A stretch of 64,000 nt of DNA, taken from positions 1,178,001-1,242,000 of the forward strand of contig NZ_LT671418.1 of the NCBI RefSeq assembly GCF_900130075.1, read 5' to 3'. The notes beneath the pieces are model-generated. The model saw only the letters and a program-made list of their open reading frames with translations. It had not been told where the DNA came from and did not search any database. Source of the DNA: Herminiimonas arsenitoxidans. GTDB taxonomy: Bacteria; Pseudomonadota; Gammaproteobacteria; Burkholderiales; Burkholderiaceae_D. Shown one piece after another: positions 10,192 through 21,242 of this stretch. Both the position numbers and the translations under genes were made by a program. Numbering within the stretch: position 1 is the stretch's first letter; the number at the start of each line of letters is the position of its first letter.

Positions 10192-10776
10192 TCAAATTAA
10201 GCGAAGATTCTCAGCCGCAAGGGGATTTTCAACCTTGATCAGGCAAATCCGCTGCACCATCGCCGGTTTTGGCTCTGCAATATAGCCATCTTCATAGGCG
10301 ACGACTTGCAAGCTGTACTGACGGGCGACTTCCAGCAATTCGCCATGTTTCAGTAAAAAATCTGGATTGGAAGGCTTGCCAAATTGCTCATTTCCCAGCG
10401 CAAAGGTCTCGTAAATCAGCACACCGTCCGCAGCCAGACTGGCAACCATGAGCGCCCAGAGTGGGCGATGCAGATAATTGGTAACGACTATTCCGGCAAA
10501 ACGTTGGCCTGCAAACGGCCATGTCTGAGTTGGATCGTCGGTTTCCAGATCCAACTGCAAGGTTTGGATATCTTTGCCGGCTGCCAGTGCCAATGCATCG
10601 GCATTACGATCAACCGCCAACACCGGATGCCCGTGTTGCGCCAGCAGTCGGCTATGACGCCCTGCACCGCAAGCCAAATCCATTACCTCGCCGGCAGGAA
10701 TCAAGGGCGCAAAACGTGCCACCCAAGTCGATGGCTGATCCAGCGCATTATGCGCATTGGTACCTTGAGCCATCAT
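10192..10776 (-). CDS. class I SAM-dependent methyltransferase
   Basis: A 194-residue protein with SAM-binding motif I V-M-D-L-A-C-G-A-G-R-H-S near residues 32-43, an acidic loop (AVDRNADAL) and a post-I region IVVTNYLHRPL. It resembles TehB-like/UbiE-like small methyltransferases, but the substrate cannot be read from sequence. Its ATG overlaps the trpS stop by one base (TGATG), so it is coupled to trpS. Confidence 0.82.
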   Translation of the reverse strand: MMAQGTNAHNALDQPSTWVARFAPLIPAGEVMDLACGAGRHSRLLAQHGHPVLAVDRNADALALAAGKDIQTLQLDLETDDPTQTWPFAGQRFAGIVVTNYLHRPLWALMVASLAADGVLIYETFALGNEQFGKPSNPDFLLKHGELLEVARQYSLQVVAYEDGYIAEPKPAMVQRICLIKVENPLAAENLRLI

Positions 10777-11981
10777 CAGTTGTTGTAGCTCAAGCCCATC
10801 GCATCGCGGACTTCGCGCATGGTTTCCTGCGCCAGTGCACGTGCTTTGTCACGACCGTCTGCCACAATCGCACGTACCAATGACGGATCATCGATGTACT
10901 TTTGTGCACGTTCACGCATAGGTTCCTGCTCTTTCAGCACACCGTCGATCACTGGCTGTTTGCATTCGATGCAACCAATCCCGGCTGAAGTACAACCTTT
11001 GACAACCCATTCCTTAGTCGGCGCATCGGAATACACCAGATGCAGCTGCCATACAGGGCATTTTTCAGGATTCCCAGCATCAGTCCGACGCACGCGTGCC
11101 GGGTCAGTCGGCATCGTACGAATCTTCTTGGTCAGGCTTTCTTTGTCTTCACGCAAGGTAATCGAATTGCCATAGCTCTTGGACATTTTCTGTCCATCGA
11201 GTCCCGGCATACGTGATGCTTCCGTCAGGCGTACTTGTGGCTCGAGCAAAATCTGCTTGCGGGTGCCTGCCAGATAACCGAACAAGCGCTCGCGATCGGT
11301 TTCGCTGATGCTTTGCACGCTATCGAGCAAGGTTTTCGCCCAGCCCAAAGCTTCGGCATTGCCCTGCTCTTGATACGCAGCACGCAACTCCTTGTATTGC
11401 TTGCCTTGTTTGCTGCTCAATTTCTTCAATGTTTCGGCGACTTTTTCTTCAAAGCCTTTTTCCTTGCCGTACATATGATTAAAGCGACGCGCGATCTCGC
11501 GCATCATTTCGATGTGAGGGATTTGATCGGCGCCAACCGGCACCTGCGTCGCACGATAAATCAATACGTCTGCCGCTTGCAGCAAGGGATAACCGAGGAA
11601 ACCATAAGTCGCAAGATCACGCTCCGACAATTTTTCCTGTTGATCTTTATAAGTCGGCACACGCTCCAACCAACCCAGTGGCGTGATCATGGACAGCAGC
11701 AGGTGCAACTCGGCATGCTCAGGAACCTGGGACTGGATGAATAAGCTGGACTTCATCGGATCGACACCGGCGGCCAACCAGTCAATCAACATTTCCCAAG
11801 TACTGCTTTCGATAAGACTAGGATCGTCGTAATGCGTCGTCAATGCATGCCAATCGGCGGCGAAGAAAAGGCAAGGAACTTCATTCTGTAATTTGACCCA
11901 GTTCTTCAGCGCACCATGATAGTGGCCAAGATGCAGCGCACCCGTCGGGCGCATACCGGAAACAACGCGATCGATAGACAT
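10776..11981 (-). CDS. trpS: tryptophanyl-tRNA synthetase
   Basis: Class I aminoacyl-tRNA synthetase charging tRNA-Trp. The HIGH-type signature is H-L-G-H-Y near residue 17 and the KMSKS loop is G-Q-K-M-S-K-S-Y-G. The 401 residues exceed the short E. coli enzyme (334), as in many betaproteobacteria, mostly by an inserted helical region (EKLSKQGKQYKEL part) and a C-terminal extension containing CTSAGIGCIECK. It follows the M50 protease gene by 6 bases. Confidence 0.96.
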   Translation of the reverse strand: MSIDRVVSGMRPTGALHLGHYHGALKNWVKLQNEVPCLFFAADWHALTTHYDDPSLIESSTWEMLIDWLAAGVDPMKSSLFIQSQVPEHAELHLLLSMITPLGWLERVPTYKDQQEKLSERDLATYGFLGYPLLQAADVLIYRATQVPVGADQIPHIEMMREIARRFNHMYGKEKGFEEKVAETLKKLSSKQGKQYKELRAAYQEQGNAEALGWAKTLLDSVQSISETDRERLFGYLAGTRKQILLEPQVRLTEASRMPGLDGQKMSKSYGNSITLREDKESLTKKIRTMPTDPARVRRTDAGNPEKCPVWQLHLVYSDAPTKEWVVKGCTSAGIGCIECKQPVIDGVLKEQEPMRERAQKYIDDPSLVRAIVADGRDKARALAQETMREVRDAMGLSYNN

Positions 11982-11987
11982 AAAAAC

Positions 11988-12644
11988 TCAGTTCAGTAAA
12001 AAAGTAAGAGGGGAAACAAGCAATTTCAAAAAGGTGGCAGCAATCGACATCACCGGCACCATCCAGAAGTGCAGCACTTTCAGGAATACCAGCGCCAACA
12101 CGATGAAAAAGCCGTACGGTTCCAGCTGTGCGAATTTATACGCATATTTATGCGGCAGGATACTGGTCATGATGCGCCCACCGTCGAGCGGAGGAATCGG
12201 GAACAGATTGAAAGCAAAAATCACCAAGTTCGTCAAAATACCAGCCTGCGCCATGCGCATCAAGAACTCTTCATTTGCGCCGAAAACCTGCAAGAAGATT
12301 CCCATCAGCATCCACATCAGAGCCATCACCAGATTGGCCGCAGGTCCCGCCAGCGCTACAAATGCCATCTGTTTTTTCGGATTGCGCAAATTACCGAAGT
12401 TGACTGGCACCGGCTTCGCATAGCCAAACAGAAACGGGCTACCGGCGAAATACAGCGCGATAGGAATCAGCAAAGTACCAATAGGATCAATATGTTTGAT
12501 CGGATTCAAGCTCATGCGACCTTGCGCATAAGCAGTAGTATCGCCAAAATATTTGGCCGCATACGCGTGTGCAGCCTCATGCAAGGTAATCGCAAATACG
12601 ATAGGCAATGCATAAACGGCAAAAGTTTGAATAAGATCGTTCAT
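11988..12644 (-). CDS. M50 family site-2-type zinc metalloprotease
   Basis: A 218-residue integral membrane protein of about five hydrophobic helices. The zinc site H-E-A-A-H is in the first helix and the third ligand lies in PIPPLDGGRI. This is the compact M50 class lacking the PDZ domain of RseP. Its substrate is unknown. It lies directly upstream of trpS on the same strand and is likely cotranscribed. Confidence 0.88.
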   Translation of the reverse strand: MNDLIQTFAVYALPIVFAITLHEAAHAYAAKYFGDTTAYAQGRMSLNPIKHIDPIGTLLIPIALYFAGSPFLFGYAKPVPVNFGNLRNPKKQMAFVALAGPAANLVMALMWMLMGIFLQVFGANEEFLMRMAQAGILTNLVIFAFNLFPIPPLDGGRIMTSILPHKYAYKFAQLEPYGFFIVLALVFLKVLHFWMVPVMSIAATFLKLLVSPLTFLLN

Positions 12645-12786
12645 CGGTAGGATTTTATCAGAGGGGATGCTGTCGTTTGTGACAACAGATAAAGCAATCG
12701 GATATGCGCACGCTCATTTGTATGAACGGCAGCATACAAGACACGGTTGACGACATCAGTCTCCAACCGTGATTGAATAGTTTGAA

Positions 12787-13410
12787 TTACAGGCCGAATA
12801 GCGATGCATCGCCGCGCCCTTGACGCTGCAGCACAGGCTCACCGCTCGTCAAATCGATCACAGTCGTTGGCTCAAAACTGCAGGCGCCACCATCGATTAC
12901 CAAATCCACCACCTTGTTCAGGCGATCGCGCACGTCTTCCGGATCAGTCAATGGTTCATCTTCACCCGGCAGGATCAACGTAGTACCAAGCAATGGCTGC
13001 GCCAACTCCTCCAACAATGCATGCACGATACGGTTTTCCGGTACGCGCAAACCTATGGTCTTGCGTGAAGGATGGCTTAGGCGACGCGGCACTTCCTTGG
13101 TCGCTTCCAGAATAAAGGTGTACGGTCCAGGCGTTGCCGATTTCAACAAGCGATATTGCTGATTATCGACTTTCGCATAAAGCGCAATCTCGCTCAAATC
13201 GCGGCATAACAAGGTCAGATGATGTTTGTCGTCGACATTACGTATCCGGCGCAAGCGCGCAACGGCATCCTTGTCATCGAGATGGCAGACCAAGGCATAA
13301 CAGGAATCGGTAGGCAAAGCGACGATGCCGCCATCTCTGACGATTTGCACGGCTTGTGTGATCAAGCGCGCCTGCGGATTTTCCGGATGAATCAGAAAGA
13401 ATTGGCTCAT
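12787..13410 (-). CDS. YciO/Sua5/YrdC-family protein (L-threonylcarbamoyladenylate synthase-like)
   Basis: A 207-residue YrdC-fold protein starting MSQFFLIHPENPQ, close to E. coli YciO rather than TsaC. Conserved parts: GGIVALPTDSCYAL, K-H-H-L-T-L-L-C-R-D-L-S-E, TPGPYTFIL and GLRVPEN. YrdC-fold proteins bind RNA and ATP/threonylcarbamoyl-adenylate; the role of YciO itself is less settled, so the tRNA t6A function is only a possibility. The ATG sits directly after the T-tract of a hairpin and has no recognisable ribosome site. Confidence 0.85.
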   Translation of the reverse strand: MSQFFLIHPENPQARLITQAVQIVRDGGIVALPTDSCYALVCHLDDKDAVARLRRIRNVDDKHHLTLLCRDLSEIALYAKVDNQQYRLLKSATPGPYTFILEATKEVPRRLSHPSRKTIGLRVPENRIVHALLEELAQPLLGTTLILPGEDEPLTDPEDVRDRLNKVVDLVIDGGACSFEPTTVIDLTSGEPVLQRQGRGDASLFGL

Positions 13411-13450
13411 AAAAAATAAGGGCGGCGGCGATCTTCAGATCACCGCCGCC
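13411..13450 (-). terminator. terminator-like hairpin between htpX and the yciO-like gene
   Basis: Twelve-base arms GGCGGCGGCGAT and ATCACCGCCGCC with one mismatch and a 6-base loop, followed on the minus strand by CTTATTTTTT that runs straight into the ATG at 13410. It should end htpX transcripts, or attenuate entry into the downstream gene. Confidence 0.8.
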
Positions 13451-13469
13451 ATACGTTCCCGATAAAGAA

Positions 13470-14348
13470 TTATTGGATATTGCGCAACGCTGCAATACGG
13501 TCTTCAATCGGCGGATGGCTTGAGAACAAAGCAGCAAATCCAGGCTTGTCATTGATACCCAACGAAGCCAAACCTTCCGGCAAACTTGATGGCTCAATGC
13601 CACCAAGACGTGCCAGCGCTTTCATCATCGGCTGCGGGCTACCCAGTAATTTCGCAGCACCTGCATCAGCGCGGAACTCACGATGACGCGAGAACCATGC
13701 AACGATCACCGAAGCAGCAATACCAAACACGACCTGACAGACCATCACTGTAATGAAATAACCCATGCCCTGCCCGCCACTATTGTTGTTGCGCGACGAA
13801 AGCGCACGATCAACAAAGTAACCAACTACGCGCGACAGGAATACGACGAAAGTATTCACTACACCTTGCACCAAGGTCATCGTCACCATGTCGCCATTGG
13901 CAACGTGGGCGACTTCATGCGCCAATACAGCTTCGACTTCATCTTTCGTCATGCTTTGCAGCAGGCCGGTCGATACCGCAACCAGAGCGGAGTTTTTAAA
14001 CGCACCAGTTGCAAATGCATTTGGCTCGCCGTCATAGACAGCCACTTCCGGCATTGCAATACCAGCGCGCTCCGACAGCTTGCGCACTGAATCGATCAGC
14101 CACAGTTCAGTGCTCGACGATGGCGCCGTAATGACACGTGCGCCAGTCGACCATTTAGCCATAGGCTTGCTGATCAGCAGCGAGATAAACGAGCCGGTAA
14201 AACCAACCACCAGCGAAAATGCCAGCAGCATCGGCAAATTCAAGCCGGCTTGTGTGATAAAGCGGTCCACGCCCAGGAGCGATAGCACCACAGACATCAC
14301 CGCAATCACTGCAATATTCGTTGCAATGAAAAGGAAAATTCGTTTCAT
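13470..14348 (-). CDS. htpX: membrane zinc protease HtpX
   Basis: HtpX is an M48-type inner-membrane protease that degrades misfolded membrane proteins under stress. Two N-terminal membrane helices (residues 5-25 and about 35-60), the zinc motif H-E-V-A-H near residue 139, then two more hydrophobic segments and [10 protein letters not shown] are visible. Length 292 matches E. coli HtpX (293). It has its own terminator-like hairpin. Confidence 0.95.
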   Translation of the reverse strand: MKRIFLFIATNIAVIAVMSVVLSLLGVDRFITQAGLNLPMLLAFSLVVGFTGSFISLLISKPMAKWSTGARVITAPSSSTELWLIDSVRKLSERAGIAMPEVAVYDGEPNAFATGAFKNSALVAVSTGLLQSMTKDEVEAVLAHEVAHVANGDMVTMTLVQGVVNTFVVFLSRVVGYFVDRALSSRNNNSGGQGMGYFITVMVCQVVFGIAASVIVAWFSRHREFRADAGAAKLLGSPQPMMKALARLGGIEPSSLPEGLASLGINDKPGFAALFSSHPPIEDRIAALRNIQ

Positions 14349-14444
14349 TCAATAGCCTCCAAAGGGGGTTAAGAGCGATTCCTAAATAAGGCCGCAATCA
14401 AAAATTTCAAGAGCGCAACATACTGATCAGAAATTGCTCAGCTA

Positions 14445-15281
14445 TCACAAACGCCAATCATGCCAAATCGGACGCACACCGAGCGGTAATGCCGGAAGTG
14501 CACCCAAATCGACACGCGATTCGCCGGGACCGTGAAAATCGGAGCCGCGCGAAGCCAAGAAACCGTAGCTGTTCGCTATCTTGGCATAATAATCATATTG
14601 ATCGACAGTATGGCTACCCGTCGTCACCTCGATTCCGACACCGCCGAAGCCTTTAAATTCATTAAATAAAGCATCAAATGCAAGATCGCTGAATTTATAG
14701 CGCCCCGGATGGGCAATCACTGCCACGCCACCTGCAGCACGTATCCACTCCACCGCATTTTGCAAACTTGCCCAGCGATGCGGCACAAAACCCGGTTTGC
14801 CTTCACCCAGGTAATTATCAAAGACATCATGCAGGTTGTCGCACAAACCCAGCTCGATAATGTAACGGGCAAAGTGCGTACGGGAAATCAAATCCGGATT
14901 ATCGACAAACTTGAGCGCGCCTTCATACGCACCTGTAATTCCGATTTTTTCCAGTTGTTCGGCGATTTCGCGCGCGCGCGGTTCACGACCACCTCGGGTT
15001 GCTGCCAGCCCGTTAACCAACACATCATTCGTTTCATCGATTTGCAAACCGACGATGTGCACGGTTTGGCCGGACCATGTGATGGAAATCTCCACGCCAG
15101 GCACAAATGGCAAATCCAGTGCAGCAGCAGCGGCACGCGCCTCAGCAATGCCACCGATTTCATCGTGGTCTGTCATACCCCATACATCGACGCCATTCGC
15201 TTTGGCGCGAGCAGCCAGCGCCGTCGGCGTCAAGGTACCGTCAGAAAAATTAGAGTGGCAATGTAGGTCTACGTTTAGCAT
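14445..15281 (-). CDS. PHP-domain phosphoesterase (RNase AM / YciV-TrpH type)
   Basis: A 278-residue PHP protein. Metal-binding motifs in order: D-L-H-C-H-S-N-F-S-D-G at the N-terminus, WGMTDHDE, VEISI, IAHPGRY and S-D-F-H-G near the end. The E. coli relative YciV (RNase AM) is a 5'-3' exoribonuclease and 3',5'-bisnucleotide phosphatase; that function is transferred by family resemblance. Confidence 0.88.
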   Translation of the reverse strand: MLNVDLHCHSNFSDGTLTPTALAARAKANGVDVWGMTDHDEIGGIAEARAAAAALDLPFVPGVEISITWSGQTVHIVGLQIDETNDVLVNGLAATRGGREPRAREIAEQLEKIGITGAYEGALKFVDNPDLISRTHFARYIIELGLCDNLHDVFDNYLGEGKPGFVPHRWASLQNAVEWIRAAGGVAVIAHPGRYKFSDLAFDALFNEFKGFGGVGIEVTTGSHTVDQYDYYAKIANSYGFLASRGSDFHGPGESRVDLGALPALPLGVRPIWHDWRL

Positions 15282-15374
15282 GCAAAATCAGTTATATAGC
15301 GCTAGAAGCAACGCATGGTTCGATTGTACGCGCGATAAGCACGATTTGCCCTAAAGCAAATGCGGGGCCAGCAC

Positions 15375-16247
15375 TCAATCCAGAAATTGATCAATTGCCG
15401 CAGCCAACATTTCCGGCTGATCGTGCTGCAGCATGTGACCGGCGTTATCCACCATCAAGATGGTGGCATTCGGAATCGATGCAATACGCCGGTCTATTTC
15501 CGCGCGTGCTTTCTCTTTCGATCCCATACGCGTGAGCAACTCACTATTCTTCGCTTCTATCCACAAGACCGGTGCTGTGATCAGCTTCCAGCATGCCAGC
15601 ACCTCTTCCACTCGATATAAATACGGATTGGACAAACGATGCGCCGGATCGGCTTGAATTTCCCATGCGCCGCTCTCGTTCGGTGCAGCCCAATGTGCGG
15701 ACAAGAATGCAGCACGTTCATCACTCAAGCGCGGATTGGTCTTTTGCAAGCGTGCCGCGACCTCTTCCTGCGTCGCATAGCTACGCAAACTAGGTATGCC
15801 CTGCAATTCATCCAGCCATGTTGCAAAACGCGCAGGTGCATCTTCCGGCTGCGTGTTGGGCATACCGAAACCTTCGAGATTGACTAACTTCTTGATTCTA
15901 TTAGCGCGTACACCTGCATAAACTCCAGCAACGTTTGCGCCCAGACTATGCCCAAGCAAATAGACAGGCTGCGCTGGCGAATAATGCTGCAAGATCGCAT
16001 CCAGATCCCCCAGATAATCAGGGAACCAGTAATTCGTCCCTGCGTGATCGCTTAGGCCAAAACCGCGCCAATCAGGTGCAATCACGTGCCACTCACGCTG
16101 CAAGGCATCGACCAGAAACTGGAACGAAGCGGACATATCCATCCAGCCATGCAACATGAAGAGCATCGGCGCATCCTGATTGCCCCAATGTCGTATGTGA
16201 TAACTCAAACCACGGATATTAATAAATTCGGAACGCGAAGACTTCAT
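15375..16247 (-). CDS. alpha/beta hydrolase
   Basis: A serine hydrolase-fold protein of 290 residues from the ATG at 16247 (MKSSRSEF); the longer frame to 16304 is less likely because it adds no conserved residues. Seen: the oxyanion HGWMD, P-D-W-R-G-F-G-L-S-D, nucleophile elbow G-H-S-L-G, a late acidic residue region (WIEAKNSE) and the catalytic His in DNAGHM. Substrate unknown. Confidence 0.85.
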   Translation of the reverse strand: MKSSRSEFINIRGLSYHIRHWGNQDAPMLFMLHGWMDMSASFQFLVDALQREWHVIAPDWRGFGLSDHAGTNYWFPDYLGDLDAILQHYSPAQPVYLLGHSLGANVAGVYAGVRANRIKKLVNLEGFGMPNTQPEDAPARFATWLDELQGIPSLRSYATQEEVAARLQKTNPRLSDERAAFLSAHWAAPNESGAWEIQADPAHRLSNPYLYRVEEVLACWKLITAPVLWIEAKNSELLTRMGSKEKARAEIDRRIASIPNATILMVDNAGHMLQHDQPEMLAAAIDQFLD

Positions 16248-16444
16248 GCAAAGTGACCGATAAATACGGGATGTAAAAAATGGGGAAGACGCGACGCAAG
16301 ACATCGCATATCTGTATCAGACGGTCATTTTACATTCCATCTAAACAATGCTCGGACGGCAACTCGCTATTTCTTCACTATGAGACAAACCAAAAACAAG
16401 AAAATTCCAGATTAAGGTTCGTACAATCAAGCTGTAAACAACAA

Positions 16445-16477
16445 AGCGCGCCGACGATCAACGATCATCGGCGCGCT
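16445..16477 (-). terminator. intrinsic terminator-like hairpin
   Basis: Fourteen-base arms (AGCGCGCCGACGAT and ATCATCGGCGCGCT) with one mismatch and a 5-base loop, just past the stop of the minus-strand lipoprotein gene and followed by T-rich sequence. Confidence 0.75.
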
Positions 16478-16490
16478 GTAGGTAAGTAAA

Positions 16491-16796
16491 TTACTTGCTA
16501 GTACCGTCTTTGGCAGCATCCTGCATTTTTACGCCGACTTCTTCAACCTTTTTGCCGGTTGCGTCAGTTAGGTTCGCAGCGCCTTGAGCGACATCAGCTT
16601 TAGCCTTGTCAACACCTTCACCAACCTTGGCAGCGGCTTCATCTACTTTTTGAGATGCTGCTGCGGCTGCAGCATCAATTTTCTGTCCAGCGGTTTCAGC
16701 CGTGCCAGCAACATCTTCTTTTTTCTGACAGGCGGCCAGACCTGCAATCAACAAACTCGCTACGAGTATGGTGCCGAGAGTTTTGCTTGAATTCAT
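16491..16796 (-). CDS. small Ala-rich lipoprotein with coiled-coil character
   Basis: A 101-residue protein from the ATG at 16796, chosen because an AAAAGGGA ribosome site precedes it. The signal peptide ends in lipobox L-A-A-C (Cys22). The mature part is a run of Ala/Lys/Glu/Asp repeats (KIDAAAAAASQKVDEAA, KVGEGVDKAKADV) predicted to be a long amphipathic helix, as in Lpp-like or YjbJ/osmotic-stress small lipoproteins. Function unknown; it is a single-gene unit. Confidence 0.75.
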   Translation of the reverse strand: MNSSKTLGTILVASLLIAGLAACQKKEDVAGTAETAGQKIDAAAAAASQKVDEAAAKVGEGVDKAKADVAQGAANLTDATGKKVEEVGVKMQDAAKDGTSK

Positions 16797-16992
16797 GATT
16801 TTCCCTTTTAAATTGAAGTTATATGAAAAAAATGCCTTAAGCCAATAATGCACTGCTAGCCTCGATTGCATTTTCCGCACATTGGATTGCCTAAACAGCA
16901 ACCTTCCGATCTGACAATGAACTTCTAATCAAGTTTCCATCCATGCAGTAACAAAGTGCAACAACAACGAAAAAAACAGGTAAAACCGAAAT

Positions 16993-17826
16993 CTAGGATA
17001 ACTCACCCGCCAATGCCCTTAACTCCAACTCGCTAAATCCGGCTGCTCGTCTAGCCTCCAGATTGAACGGTCCGCGCAAAGTTGGTGCCTTGTAGTGTAT
17101 AGCCAATTGAGCATAAGTTGTCACTGGATCAAGTTCACGCTCATCGCATAGCACTTTATACCAATGATTGCCGATTGCAACATGACCAATTTCATCACGC
17201 AAAATGATGTCCAGAATCTCTGCCGCAGCCTGATCACCGGCCTGCGCCAGCTTGGCACGCGTCGATGGCGTAGCGTCCAGCCCTCGCGCCTCCAACGTTC
17301 GTGGCACCAAGGCCATTCTGGCCAGAATATCACCACTGGTTTTATCCGCCATTTCCCACATACTGTTATGCGCAGGGAAATCACCATATTGATAACCCAA
17401 ACTCTGCAAATGCCCTGCCAGCAAAGAAAAGTGCAAAGCCTCCTCGCCCGCCACCTTTAACCAATCGGCATAGTATGCAGACGGCATCCCGGCAAAGCGC
17501 CAGATAGCGTCCAGGGCCAGATTGATCGCATTGAACTCGATATGCGTGAGTGCATGGATCATTGCAGCACGCCCTTCCGTCGTACGCATGGAGCGATGCT
17601 TCACAAACTTGGGGGAAATCAATTCCGGCAAGGCAGGACGACCGGGTATGGCTTGCTGCGCTTGCAGACCATCATCGGTATTCAGGCTCAGCCTGCCTTC
17701 AGCCCACAATCTTGCCAATTCGATTACGCCATTTGCCTTGAGCCTTGCATCGGTCTCACATACCCAACGCAGGGACAAGGCACGTAATTCGGTGCTATCA
17801 GTTGGTACAGAATGAGGGATATTCAT
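16993..17826 (-). CDS. DUF455 ferritin-like domain protein
   Basis: A 277-residue protein from the ATG at 17826 (MNIPHSVP). It has the ferritin-like four-helix arrangement: H-I-E-F-N-A-I-N-L-A near the first metal helix, AGEEALHFSLLAGHL in the next, and R-D-E-I-G-H-V-A-I-G-NHWY later, giving the Glu/His ligands of a di-iron or related site. The family function is not established. It is divergent from the gamma-carbonic anhydrase gene. Confidence 0.82.
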   Translation of the reverse strand: MNIPHSVPTDSTELRALSLRWVCETDARLKANGVIELARLWAEGRLSLNTDDGLQAQQAIPGRPALPELISPKFVKHRSMRTTEGRAAMIHALTHIEFNAINLALDAIWRFAGMPSAYYADWLKVAGEEALHFSLLAGHLQSLGYQYGDFPAHNSMWEMADKTSGDILARMALVPRTLEARGLDATPSTRAKLAQAGDQAAAEILDIILRDEIGHVAIGNHWYKVLCDERELDPVTTYAQLAIHYKAPTLRGPFNLEARRAAGFSELELRALAGELS

Positions 17827-18067
17827 GTGAGTAACGTAAAATGCTGCCTTTGTAGTGAATCGTGCAGCCAAAGCGGTTGAATGGCTTGAATATTCGATTC
17901 GTTCGATATGCTGGGTCTTCCAATTCAAGAAGTTGGCCCCACATAAGTAAATTGATTTATTTGGCTGCTATTTGGCCCAATCATCAAGCACGATGAAAAC
18001 TGCACGCAGTTTTTCTATTTATCAGGAAATTTGCCCGCAGCCGGCAACCACCCATTTTACTGACAAC

Positions 18068-18592
18068 ATGGCTATCTACCAATTAGGCGAACACGCTCCC
18101 AACATTGCTGCATCTGCCTACATCACCGATTCAGCAACCATCGTTGGTCGTGTCACCATCAAGGAAAATTCCAGCGTCTGGTTTCAAGTGACCGTGCGTG
18201 GTGACAATGAAGACATCACGATAGGCGAAAACTGCAATCTGCAAGAAGGTGCCGTGCTGCACGCCGACCCGGGCTTCCCTCTCACACTGGAAAACAATGT
18301 GAGCGTCGGCCATCAAGCGATGATACATGGTTGCACCGTAGGCGAAGGATCGCTGATCGGCATACAGGCCGTCATTTTGAACGGTGCAAAAATCGGTAAA
18401 AACTGTCTGGTCGGTGCCGGTGCGCTGGTCACCGAAGGTAAGGAATTCCCGGATAACTCACTGATACTCGGCACACCAGCAAAAGTTGCACGCACCTTGA
18501 GCGAAGCCGACGTCGCCAATCTGCATCGCATTGCCGCCAGCTACGTAGAACGCGGTCGCGACTTTAAAAATACATTGAAACGGATAGGATAA
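18068..18592 (+). CDS. gamma-carbonic anhydrase family protein
   Basis: A left-handed beta-helix protein of 174 residues from the ATG at 18068 (MAIYQLGEHAP). Hexapeptide repeats run from VGRVTI to GKNCLVGAGA. Three His that would bind the metal are in LHADPGF, VGHQAM and IHGCTVG. E. coli YrdA and CaiE are relatives; catalytic carbonic anhydrase activity is uncertain for many members. It lies 2 bases before hslO, so the two are cotranscribed. Confidence 0.88.
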   Translation: MAIYQLGEHAPNIAASAYITDSATIVGRVTIKENSSVWFQVTVRGDNEDITIGENCNLQEGAVLHADPGFPLTLENNVSVGHQAMIHGCTVGEGSLIGIQAVILNGAKIGKNCLVGAGALVTEGKEFPDNSLILGTPAKVARTLSEADVANLHRIAASYVERGRDFKNTLKRIG

Positions 18593-18594
18593 GC

Positions 18595-19521
18595 ATGGCC
18601 GATACACTCCAAAAATTCATGTTCGAAGACACAGTAGTACGTGGCGAACTGGTCGACATCTCAGAAACATGGAAGCACGTACAAGCACGCCGCGAATACC
18701 CGAAAGCCGTGAAAACGATTCTGGGCGAAATGCTGTCAGCAGCAGCACTGCTCTCCGCCAACCTGAAATTCAATGGCGCGATCGTCATGCAAATTTACGG
18801 CGATGGTCCTTTGCGTTTGCTGGTCGTTGAATGCGACTCCGAGCTGAACATGCGCGCAACTGCCAAATTGGTCGACGGCGCTGTCATCAGTGACGAGGCT
18901 ACCTTGCCAGAATTGGTCAATGCCAATGGCCAAGGCCGTTTTGTCATTACGCTTGATCCCAAGGAAAAATTGCCTGGGCAGCAAGCCTACCAAGGCATCG
19001 TGCCTTTGGATGGCGATACGGTTGCGACCGTGATCGAAAACTACATGCTGCGTTCAGAGCAACTCGACACCAGACTGTGGCTCGCCGCCGACGACAATGT
19101 ATCGCGCGGCTTGCTGCTGCAGAAAATGCCACACGAAGGCGGCATCACAGCCACTGGTACCGGTGATTTGGGAACCTGGGATCGCTCAGTCATGCTCGCC
19201 TCCACTTTGCGCACGGAAGAATTGATTTCTACCGATATCGAAACCTTGATGCGCCGTTTGTTCTGGGAAGAAGATATTCGTATTTTCGATCCAAAACATC
19301 CACATTTCCTGTGTACTTGCACACGTGAAAAAGTTGGTTCGATGTTGAAGATGCTGGGTCAAGCAGAAGTGGATTCAGCGCTGGAAGAAATGGGGAAACT
19401 GGCGATTGATTGCGATTTTTGCGGTCAGCACTACGAGTTCGACCCGGTTGATTGCGCGCAAATCTTTGTGACAGAAGCTCCGGTCGAAGCCTTGATTCCG
19501 GCCAGCCCGATCAAGCACTAA
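18595..19521 (+). CDS. hslO: redox-regulated chaperone Hsp33
   Basis: Hsp33 is a cytoplasmic holdase activated when oxidation releases zinc from its C-terminal cysteines. The redox switch is visible: C-T-C in FLCTCTREKV near residue 241 and C-D-F-C near residue 274. Length 308 is usual for the family (292 in E. coli). Its start is two bases after the gamma-carbonic anhydrase stop. Confidence 0.95.
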   Translation: MADTLQKFMFEDTVVRGELVDISETWKHVQARREYPKAVKTILGEMLSAAALLSANLKFNGAIVMQIYGDGPLRLLVVECDSELNMRATAKLVDGAVISDEATLPELVNANGQGRFVITLDPKEKLPGQQAYQGIVPLDGDTVATVIENYMLRSEQLDTRLWLAADDNVSRGLLLQKMPHEGGITATGTGDLGTWDRSVMLASTLRTEELISTDIETLMRRLFWEEDIRIFDPKHPHFLCTCTREKVGSMLKMLGQAEVDSALEEMGKLAIDCDFCGQHYEFDPVDCAQIFVTEAPVEALIPASPIKH

Positions 19522-19531
19522 GCAGTACAAA

Positions 19532-19570
19532 AACGATGCGTACGGAGATTTAAATCTCACGCGCATCGTT
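19532..19570 (-). terminator. terminator between convergent hslO and ftsB
   Basis: Outer arms AACGATGCG and CGCATCGTT with an inner GAGATTT/AAATCTC dyad; on the minus strand TTTTTG follows. It serves the minus-strand ftsB transcript and possibly hslO. Confidence 0.7.
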
Positions 19571-19902
19571 CAACGCTTTTCTTTGGGCTCTGGAACTGGT
19601 GGCGGGATAGAGACGAATGAGGATTTCTTGTTCGGATCCAGCACTTGAACAAAGACTTCATTTTCCTTGATCATGCCCAGCTCGTAACGGGCACGCTCTT
19701 CAACGGCGCCGGTACCTTCCTTCAAATCCTGCACTTCGGAATTAAGTTTGGCGTTACGCGCCTTTAATTCGTCATTCTTCTTTTGTGCCGCGATCACTTG
19801 CTGATCGAGATCCCATACGCGCAGCCAGCCGCCCTTCCCCAACCACAATGGGAACTGAATCAGCAATACCAGCGCTGCAAGGCAAAGAATGATGAGACGC
19901 AT
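19570..19902 (-). CDS. ftsB: cell division protein FtsB
   Basis: A 110-residue bitopic membrane protein: hydrophobic helix at residues 3-21, then a leucine-zipper coiled coil ([19 protein letters not shown], about residues 35-65) and the conserved [16 protein letters not shown] motif. FtsB forms the FtsQBL division subcomplex at the septum. The C-terminal 25 residues are Pro/Lys-rich. It follows eno, the conserved betaproteobacterial order. Confidence 0.9.
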   Translation of the reverse strand: MRLIILCLAALVLLIQFPLWLGKGGWLRVWDLDQQVIAAQKKNDELKARNAKLNSEVQDLKEGTGAVEERARYELGMIKENEVFVQVLDPNKKSSFVSIPPPVPEPKEKR

Positions 19903-19958
19903 CGGACATGTACAAGAAAAATCCGGTCACACAGTGTTGCTGTATGACCGGAGATCGA

Positions 19959-21242
<1,284 letters not shown>

